This document shows, in pieces, positions 1 through 6,049 of a stretch of 7,405 bases of DNA. Position numbers and translations under genes: made by a program. Source of the DNA: Candidatus Aminicenantota bacterium (GTDB lineage: Bacteria > Acidobacteriota > Aminicenantia > Aminicenantales > Saccharicenantaceae); NCBI GenBank assembly GCA_026393955.1, contig JAPKZE010000251.1, positions 1 to 7,405 of the forward strand. Direction: 5' to 3'. Every line of letters begins with the position of its first letter. Positions within the stretch are counted from its first letter, which is position 1. The notes below the pieces were generated by a model, which ran no database searches, was not told where the DNA came from, and worked only from the letters and a program-made list of their open reading frames with translations.

Positions 1-500
1 AGCGTCTCCGTCAGGACCATGTGGAACGGCGTGACCAGGATGACCAGGACCCGGCGGTCGGAGATCTTGATGAACCGGAGGTGCTCGAACGGCAGGCCGA
101 AGATCCGCGGCGAGATGACGAAACCGAGGGCGTCCGAGGAATCGGCCAGGAGCCGGCAGGCGTGCAGGAGCAGGGAATCGAGGTCGGCCGTCCGGTTGGG
201 AAATTCCTCCTGGATCAGGGGCACTCTTTCCTCGGGCAGGGGCTCTTCGGCCAGAAGCCGGCCGACGTAGAAGCGCAGGCCCCGATCGGTCGGGACCCGT
301 CCGGCTGAGGTGTGCGGCTGGTCCAGGTAGCCCATCTCCTCGAGCTTGGCCATGATGTTGCGCAGGGTCGCCGGCGAGGCGGAGACGCGGCGGGTCTGGG
401 AGATCGCTCCGGAGCTGACAGGCCGGCCATGGCGAACGTAGCTTTCGACGACCAGATTGAGGACCTTCTTGTCCTTGTCGCGAAGTGCAGACCTAGCCAT
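1..500 (-). CDS. hrcA: Heat-inducible transcription repressor HrcA, N-terminal part (runs off the left edge)
   Basis: HrcA is the dimeric repressor that binds CIRCE operators and shuts off chaperone genes (groESL, dnaK) at normal temperature. The 166 complete codons visible are about half of the usual length of roughly 340 aa; the rest lies beyond position 1. Residues 1-80 form the winged-helix DNA-binding region: a helix-turn-helix with PVSSGAISQ (28-35), then SPATLRNIMAKLEEMGYLDQ (42-61) and HTSAGRVPTDRG (63-74), which is the HrcA signature block. After residue 85 the start of the GAF-like domain follows, with SSDALGFVISPRIF (121-134). The ATG at 498-500 is chosen because it gives the canonical N-terminus and has AAGG at 507-510 upstream. 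The gene has its own promoter and a CIRCE-like operator, so it is probably autoregulated. hrcA often leads a grpE-dnaK-dnaJ operon, but what follows here is outside the window. The family call is secure. Confidence 0.95.
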   Translation of the reverse strand, partial: MARSALRDKDKKVLNLVVESYVRHGRPVSSGAISQTRRVSASPATLRNIMAKLEEMGYLDQPHTSAGRVPTDRGLRFYVGRLLAEEPLPEERVPLIQEEFPNRTADLDSLLLHACRLLADSSDALGFVISPRIFGLPFEHLRFIKISDRRVLVILVTPFHMVLTET

Positions 501-517
501 GCTTTTCCTTGAGGGGT

Positions 518-547
518 TTTATAGCACTAAACCGGCGCGAGTGTCAA
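518..547 (-). promoter_or_regulatory. Sigma-70-type promoter of hrcA
   Basis: Reading the minus strand, a perfect -35 hexamer TTGACA (542-547) is followed after 18 bp by TATAAA (518-523), a 5/6 match to the -10 consensus. Transcription would start around 511, leaving a leader of only about 10 nt that still includes AAGG (507-510) before the hrcA ATG. The promoter lies between the end of the Memo gene (stop at 574) and hrcA, so hrcA can be transcribed separately from the upstream operon. It was identified by eye only. Confidence 0.7.
521..547. promoter_or_regulatory. CIRCE-like operator (HrcA binding site)
   Basis: The CIRCE consensus is TTAGCACTC-N9-GAGTGCTAA. Here the plus strand reads ATAGCACTA (521-529), exactly nine bases (530-538), then GAGTGTCAA (539-547). 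Each arm matches the consensus at 7 of 9 positions, and the spacing is exact. The right arm contains the -35 hexamer and the left arm overlaps the -10 hexamer of the hrcA promoter, so bound HrcA would block RNA polymerase. This is the expected autoregulatory arrangement. The arms are degenerate (14/18 overall), so affinity may be lower than for a consensus site; part of the divergence makes the -35 a perfect TTGACA. Confidence 0.72.
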
Positions 548-573
548 ATGACTGAAAGTCAGATGGCCATCAC

Positions 574-1380
574 TCAAGAAATCCTAATCCCAGCGTAACC
601 AACAACTTGCGTATAATCTCCGGACGCGTCCCCGGAGGTCCCGTAGCGGATGAGGCGGGCCTCCCTGGCCCCGAGTTCGAGCGACGCGACCAGGGCCGCC
701 GCCGTGGGCTGGAAGCCGCACATCGAGATCCTCTCCGAGACGACCGTTTCGACGAGGCCGGCGGGATCGAGCTCGAGAACCCTGCGGATGGCCCGCATAT
801 CCTTTTTCTCGGCCGTCTTCAGGCTGACGTAGTGGCTCATGTCCGTACTGGCCACGATGAGGACCTCCCGGCCGTCTTCCCGGATGGCCCGGGCCAGGGC
901 CCGGCCCAGCGTCTCGAGCTCGGCGTAGCGCGCCTCATGGGAGATGCAGATGGGCACGATGGCGGCATCGTCCCGGAAATACTGGATGAAGGGCAGCTGC
1001 ACCTCCAATGAATGCTCCCCGAGATGGGCCTTTTCGTCCGCTTCGACCAGCGGGCAGGCGGCCATGATGCGCGAGGCCAGCGCCGTTTCGACCGGGCAGT
1101 CCCCGAGCGGCGTCTGCCAGCCTCCCTCGGTCTGGATGGCGAACAGGGAGCCGATCTCCCTGTGGCCGGGCCCGAGGATGACGAAGATCCCGGGCAGGAC
1201 GGCCGAGGAGAACACGGCCCCGGCCACGGGACCCGAGTAGATGTAGCCGGCGTGCGGCGAAACCAGGGCGAGGGCCTTGGTGCGCTCCGCGGCCGGATCG
1301 ATCATCCCGGCGATGGTCTTTCGCAGCTCCTCCCGGCCGGCCGGATAGAACTGTCCCGCGACGCAAGCTTTTCTCGTCAT
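574..1380 (-). CDS. amrB: Memo-family protein (AmmeMemoRadiSam system protein B, MEMO1 homologue)
   Basis: This 268-aa protein matches the Memo family over its full length. The family is a single-domain alpha/beta fold related to LigB-type class III extradiol dioxygenases; its bacterial and archaeal members are named after co-occurrence with AMMECR1 and radical-SAM proteins. Visible signatures are the N-terminal VAGQFYP (7-13), SPHAGYIYSG (41-50), GPGHR (70-74), EHSLEVQLPF (122-131), STDMSHY (178-184) and SMCGFQP (219-225). H43, H73 and C221 fit the conserved His/His/Cys pocket residues reported as metal ligands in human MEMO1, and H123, D180 and H183 are further conserved polar residues. The ATG at 1380 lies 5 nt after the saccharopine dehydrogenase stop and no clear Shine-Dalgarno is seen, so translational coupling is likely. 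No AMMECR1 or radical-SAM partner is in the window. Biochemical function is unsettled for the family, and the symbol amrB is a family label only. Confidence 0.93.
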   Translation of the reverse strand: MTRKACVAGQFYPAGREELRKTIAGMIDPAAERTKALALVSPHAGYIYSGPVAGAVFSSAVLPGIFVILGPGHREIGSLFAIQTEGGWQTPLGDCPVETALASRIMAACPLVEADEKAHLGEHSLEVQLPFIQYFRDDAAIVPICISHEARYAELETLGRALARAIREDGREVLIVASTDMSHYVSLKTAEKKDMRAIRRVLELDPAGLVETVVSERISMCGFQPTAAALVASLELGAREARLIRYGTSGDASGDYTQVVGYAGIRIS

Positions 1381-1385
1381 GGCTA

Positions 1386-2708
1386 TTAGAGGACCCGGCG
1401 CTTCTCCTCGAAGCGGACGCCGAGCGACGCGAGCTCGTCGAGGATCGGGCCGTAGATCTCAGGATGGACGGGGACCTGGACGCCGGTGAGCCCGATCCGT
1501 CCTTCGAGGACCAGGCGGGCGCCGATGGCCGCCGGCAGGCCGACCGTGCGGGACATGGAGGAGTCTCCGCCGGGGATGCCGTAATCGATAAGGGTCGAGA
1601 CGATCCTCTCCGTCCGGCCGGACCCGGTCCGGGCCAGGAACTCGTGCTGGAGGACGATCATGTCCCTCTCCCCGGCCGCGTAGCTGAGCCGGTCGATCAT
1701 CAAGGCGGTCATGTTGTCGAGAGCCGAGCCCTTGGCGGCGGGGAGCGGGGTGTCCTCGAAGAGCCCCAGCCATTCGAGGCGGGAAAGAACGGCCGAGCCC
1801 GGCTCGAGCCGGAGACGGGCCGCGACGGCCGCCTTCGCGTCGGCCCCGGCGGCGGCTCCGGAAAGCTCCCGCATGAGGCCGTGGAAGGTCCCGGCCGAAC
1901 GATCCTTGGGAGCGTCATCGAGCAGGCCCAGCTCGACCATCTTCCGGACGGTCTCGCACCAGCCGGGATAGCGCAGGGTCCCCCGGAAGACCGTCTGGGC
2001 CTCGGGGATCCCGTAGGCCTCCCGGTAAGCGACCGAATCACGGTTGGGATAGCCTTCGAAATCGCCCAGCCCGGGGATGCCGATGATCTCCGGCCGGGCG
2101 AAAAGGTCCTCGGACGGAATGGTCACGATCCGGCCGTCCTTGAGGAACTTGGCCGAGTTCTTCGAGGCGAGCAGGACGCCGCGCGGGCTCCAGGAGAACT
2201 TATAGCCAAAGGGGTTGGTGTTGGCCTCGGGCGCAGGCAGGCCGCCGCAATAGGACGTGAAGCCGAGAACGCTGCCGCCGTCGTCGTGGACCTCGTGGAT
2301 GACCCGCATGGCCTCCATGTGGTCGATGCCGGGGTCCAGGCCGAGCTCGTTGAGCAGGATGACGCCCCGCTCCTTGGCCCGGGCGTCGAGGGCCCTCATG
2401 GCCGGACCGACGTATGAGGCTGTGACCATCGACTTGCCCTGCTCGATGGCCAGCTCCGCGACGAGCGGGTGGAAGGTGTACGGGACCATGCTGACCACCA
2501 GGTCGGACCGGCCGACGGCCGCGGCCAGAGCCGCCCGGTCCCCGATGTCGAGGACCTCGGCCGCGCCGCGGGGATGTCCGGCGACGAGCCGGGCCGCCCG
2601 GCCGGCTTCCATGTCGGCGACGGCCACGGAGAATTCGGGCTGGTCGAGGAGGTATCTGACGAGAGGCCCGGCCACGAGGCCGGCCCCCAGCACGAGCACC
2701 TTTTTCAT
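1386..2708 (-). CDS. Saccharopine dehydrogenase, SDH half of the LKR/SDH pathway
   Basis: This 440-aa NAD(P)-dependent enzyme is predicted to oxidise saccharopine to 2-aminoadipate 6-semialdehyde plus glutamate in the cytosol. An N-terminal Rossmann domain opens with VLGAGLVAGPL (6-16) and an acidic residue, D32, at the end of the second strand. It is followed by the family blocks MVPYTFHPLVAELAIEQGK (74-92) and NELGLDPGIDHMEAM (120-134). The C-terminal saccharopine dehydrogenase domain includes SYCGGLPAPEANTNPFGYKF (152-171), DMIVLQHEF (349-357) and a final segment with SRTVGLPAAIGARLVLEG (386-403). Length matches the SDH half of animal AASS. The ATG at 2706-2708 has GGAGAGG (2712-2718) just upstream. 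The gene ends in tandem in-frame stops, TAA-TAG (1383-1388). It sits 24 nt after the LKR gene, supporting a two-step lysine-degrading pair. A role in the reverse (biosynthetic) direction, as for fungal Lys9, cannot be excluded from sequence alone. Confidence 0.9.
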   Translation of the reverse strand: MKKVLVLGAGLVAGPLVRYLLDQPEFSVAVADMEAGRAARLVAGHPRGAAEVLDIGDRAALAAAVGRSDLVVSMVPYTFHPLVAELAIEQGKSMVTASYVGPAMRALDARAKERGVILLNELGLDPGIDHMEAMRVIHEVHDDGGSVLGFTSYCGGLPAPEANTNPFGYKFSWSPRGVLLASKNSAKFLKDGRIVTIPSEDLFARPEIIGIPGLGDFEGYPNRDSVAYREAYGIPEAQTVFRGTLRYPGWCETVRKMVELGLLDDAPKDRSAGTFHGLMRELSGAAAGADAKAAVAARLRLEPGSAVLSRLEWLGLFEDTPLPAAKGSALDNMTALMIDRLSYAAGERDMIVLQHEFLARTGSGRTERIVSTLIDYGIPGGDSSMSRTVGLPAAIGARLVLEGRIGLTGVQVPVHPEIYGPILDELASLGVRFEEKRRVL

Positions 2709-2711
2709 GGG

Positions 2712-2718
2712 CCTCTCC
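2712..2718 (-). promoter_or_regulatory. Ribosome binding site of the saccharopine dehydrogenase gene
   Basis: On the minus strand GGAGAGG stands three bases before the ATG at 2708, with its GGAG core six bases upstream. It is the clearest Shine-Dalgarno in the window and supports both the chosen start and independent translation of the second operon gene. It lies wholly inside the 24-nt gap after the LKR stop codon. Confidence 0.7.
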
Positions 2719-2732
2719 AGGAACGGCTGCCG

Positions 2733-4046
2733 TCAGCCGAGATATTGGCCGAGATAGGCGTAGTCGGGCGCGAGCTCCCCGCGGTAGACGATGACGGCCC
2801 GGCGCAGAACGTCGGGCAGGCCGCATTCGGCGAAAGGCCTGTCGAAGCGCGCCGCGAGCAGGGCCGGGACGTGTTCCTTGAGCTTGCCGCTGAAGTAGGT
2901 CGAGGACTCGAGCGGCAGCTCCGCGGGCAGATTGTAGACGGCCAGGACCGCCGGCCCCGGGCCTTCGAAACCGGGCACGGCCGCGTCGCGGGCCGGATCG
3001 TACACGTAGACCGGGCTTTCCGAGTCCGTGGCCTGGACCGTGCATTCGATCGACCCGTTGATGTCGCAGGTGATGTCCCCGACGACGCGGAGCCGCGGCC
3101 GTTCGCCGCCGCCGTAAAGCTTCTTCAGGAACGGTTTGGTGACGTACTTGGGGAACTTGGGGGTCCAATAGATGCCGTTGACCAGGACCGTGAGGTAGGG
3201 CACGGAATCCTCGGTGACCGGCCGGTAATCCTGGGGGCGGTCGTAGAAATCCTGGAGGTCGAAGGATCTGGCCGGATCGACCGGCCGGACCATGTCCTCC
3301 TCGTGGAACACGGCCTTGTAGAGATTCCGGTGGGACCTCTCCCCGCCCTCGAAGAGCTTGGGGATGTCAACGGGACGGACGGTTTCGACGGGCAGGATGT
3401 CGAAGATCTCCTGGGCCCCCTGGGAGACGTGGCCGTAGCCGAAGAAGCCGAAGACGAGGGGGCCCAACCCGGGCGGCGGCCCCTGCTGGATCAGCGTCCA
3501 CGAGAGCTTTCCGACCGCCTCCTTGGCCTCGACCAGGCTCTGATAGTGATGGGTCGGATGGAGGGCGGTGAAGGGATTGGGCGTTCCTTCGGCCTCGAGC
3601 CGTTTGCCGAGCGTCCAGAGGGTGTCGATCATGCCGGCGTGACCGGCATAGTTGCCGAAATAGAGGACCCGCCGGCCCTTGTCGTCGACCATCTTCTCGT
3701 AGTCGATGACGGTGCAGCCCAGGTCCCGCATCTTTCTGAGCATGGGCATGTTCTGGGCCTGGCCCTTGGCCGTGTGGGAGAAGAAAAGGTAGGTCTTGCC
3801 CTTCTCGATGAGTTCGAGGGGGATCTCCTTCAGAGCCAAGATGATGGGGCAGGGCGAGAGGCCCTCTTCGACCGCCAGGCCGGCCACCCGGTAGTCGGCG
3901 TCGTTGAAGACGCGGATGGTCGAGGGCTGGACGCGGAATTCCACCGGATACCTGTCCGCGAGCTCGCGGGCGTGGGACGGGATGAGGGGGACCCTCTTCT
4001 CCCACTTGTTGATGTCCTCTCTGCGGATGCCGATCTTGGTATTCAT
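2733..4046 (-). CDS. Lysine-ketoglutarate reductase (LKR half of AASS-type enzyme)
   Basis: This 437-aa protein resembles the N-terminal LKR half of animal and plant alpha-aminoadipic semialdehyde synthase. It is predicted to condense L-lysine with 2-oxoglutarate and reduce the product with NADPH to saccharopine in the cytosol. Residues 4-140 form the AlaDh/PNT-N-like domain, with IGIRRE (5-10), KWEKRVPL (14-21), ALKEIP (71-76) and FFSHTAKGQ (88-96). K73 and H91 align by context with the catalytic Lys/His pair of yeast saccharopine dehydrogenase Lys1. A nucleotide-binding loop GFFGYGHVSQGAQEIFDILP (200-219) closely resembles the AASS counterpart, and GDITCDINGSIE (323-334) is the second conserved block. 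There is no fused SDH domain: the chain stops at residue 437, and SDH is the next gene. The ATG at 4044-4046 gives the canonical N-terminus and has AAGG eight bases upstream. It is the first gene of the operon. The specific reaction is inferred from family and neighbour. Confidence 0.88.
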   Translation of the reverse strand: MNTKIGIRREDINKWEKRVPLIPSHARELADRYPVEFRVQPSTIRVFNDADYRVAGLAVEEGLSPCPIILALKEIPLELIEKGKTYLFFSHTAKGQAQNMPMLRKMRDLGCTVIDYEKMVDDKGRRVLYFGNYAGHAGMIDTLWTLGKRLEAEGTPNPFTALHPTHHYQSLVEAKEAVGKLSWTLIQQGPPPGLGPLVFGFFGYGHVSQGAQEIFDILPVETVRPVDIPKLFEGGERSHRNLYKAVFHEEDMVRPVDPARSFDLQDFYDRPQDYRPVTEDSVPYLTVLVNGIYWTPKFPKYVTKPFLKKLYGGGERPRLRVVGDITCDINGSIECTVQATDSESPVYVYDPARDAAVPGFEGPGPAVLAVYNLPAELPLESSTYFSGKLKEHVPALLAARFDRPFAECGLPDVLRRAVIVYRGELAPDYAYLGQYLG

Positions 4047-4061
4047 GATAATTGCCTTATC
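4047..4061 (-). repeat. Inverted repeat in the LKR leader enclosing the Shine-Dalgarno
   Basis: GATAA (4047-4051) and TTATC (4057-4061) are perfect inverted arms around five bases. The element abuts the LKR start codon. On the transcript the AAGG Shine-Dalgarno (4055-4058) falls partly in the stem and partly in the loop. The stem is short and A/U-rich, so it may instead be a protein-binding site or chance. Confidence 0.4.
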
Positions 4062-4085
4062 GATCGCCCGGGTGGATTAGAACCA

Positions 4086-4114
4086 ATTATGTCATATTCG
4101 CTCCGGTTGTTCAA
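4086..4114 (-). promoter_or_regulatory. Candidate promoter of the LKR-SDH-Memo operon
   Basis: On the minus strand TTGAAC (4109-4114, 4/6 to the -35 consensus) is followed after 17 bp by CATAAT (4086-4091, 5/6 to the -10 consensus). A TG one base upstream of the -10 makes it an extended -10. Start near 4079 would give a leader of about 33 nt carrying AAGG before the ATG. An inverted repeat, GGTTG-TT-CAACC (4105-4116), covers the -35 and could be an operator. Confidence 0.5.
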
Positions 4115-4125
4115 CCCGAACGGCC

Positions 4126-4143
4126 GGCGGCCCCGGGGCCGCC
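4126..4143. repeat. Perfect 18-bp GC palindrome in the divergent promoter region
   Basis: GGCGGCCCCGGGGCCGCC reads the same on both strands with no mismatch and no spacer. It lies between the -35 of the LKR operon (4109-4114) and the -35 candidate of cysS (4150-4155). No T-run follows on either strand, so it does not look like a terminator. It could be a regulator site shared by the two promoters, a cruciform-prone element, or chance in GC-rich DNA. Its presence is certain; its function is not. Confidence 0.55.
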
Positions 4144-4149
4144 TTGAGG

Positions 4150-4179
4150 TTGACGGCGGCGGGGCGGAACGGCTAATAT
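4150..4179 (+). promoter_or_regulatory. Candidate cysS promoter placing the start at the ATG (leaderless)
   Basis: TTGACG (4150-4155, 5/6) is followed after 18 bp by TAATAT (4174-4179), which fits the loose TANNNT -10 but matches TATAAT at only 4/6. Initiation 7-9 bp downstream would fall at 4186-4188, on or beside the cysS ATG. No Shine-Dalgarno is visible there, which agrees with a leaderless transcript. Confidence 0.35.
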
Positions 4180-4187
4180 GGGCGGCG

Positions 4188-5636
<1,449 letters not shown>

Positions 5637-5667
5637 GCCCGCAGCGGGCCGGCCGCAGAAGTCGAGC

Positions 5668-6039
5668 ATGAGAACCCCGAAGACCACCGGCCCGAAGGAA
5701 CTGGGGCGCGCCGGGGAGGAGATCGCCTGCCGCCATCTCCTCGGCAAAGGCTATGAGATCGTCGCCCGCGGCTTCCGCATGTTCCGGGGCGAGATCGACA
5801 TCGTCGCCCGGGACGGAGCGGTTCTCGTGTTCGTCGAGGTCAAGACGCGGGCCGACGAGTCCCACGGCCGCCCCGAGGAATCCGTGACGCCCGGCAAGCA
5901 GACGCAACTCCGCAAGATCGCCCAGGGCTTCCTCGTCGCCCGGCCCCACCCCGGCGTCGACTGCCGCTTCGACGTCATCGCCATCCTCTACCGCGGGCCG
6001 GACGACTACCGCCTCGAGCACTTCAAAGACGCATTCTAG
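5668..6039 (+). CDS. yraN: YraN/UPF0102 family nuclease-like protein
   Basis: This small 123-aa cytosolic protein belongs to the YraN (UPF0102) family, which has a restriction-endonuclease/Holliday-junction-resolvase-like core; its physiological role remains poorly defined. Residues 11-30 (ELGRAGEEIACRHLLGKGYE) form the conserved N-terminal helix. They are followed by GEIDIVARD (41-49) and FVEVKTR (55-61). E42, D44, E57 and K59 form the E-x-D...E-x-K pattern of PD-(D/E)xK nucleases, so the active site appears intact. The C-terminal RFDVIAI (100-106) is also typical. The ATG at 5668 gives the standard family length; no strong Shine-Dalgarno is visible. It lies 31 nt after cysS on the same strand and is probably cotranscribed with it. 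Its stop codon is 2 nt from that of the convergent receptor gene. Confidence 0.93.
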   Translation: MRTPKTTGPKELGRAGEEIACRHLLGKGYEIVARGFRMFRGEIDIVARDGAVLVFVEVKTRADESHGRPEESVTPGKQTQLRKIAQGFLVARPHPGVDCRFDVIAILYRGPDDYRLEHFKDAF

Positions 6040-6049
6040 CGTCAGAATG
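6032..6049. repeat. Inverted repeat spanning both convergent stop codons
   Basis: CATTCT (6032-6037) and AGAATG (6044-6049) are perfect 6-bp arms around the loop AGCGTC. The stop codons of yraN (6037-6039) and of the minus-strand receptor (6042-6044) both lie within it. No U-run follows on either strand and the stem is half A/T, so at best it is a weak bidirectional terminator or an RNA 3'-end stabiliser. Confidence 0.35.

Noticed and set aside
549..571. Inverted repeats TGACT-GAA-AGTCA (549-561) and GATGGCCATC (562-571) between the Memo stop and the hrcA promoter, as a possible operon terminator.
   Set aside because: The stems are only 5 bp, there is no U-tract, and the second palindrome is too short to fold alone with a loop. 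Not strong enough to call a terminator.
1464..2417. A 317-codon plus-strand open frame opposite the saccharopine dehydrogenase gene.
   Set aside because: It is a shadow frame: the opposite strand encodes a full-length enzyme with all family motifs.
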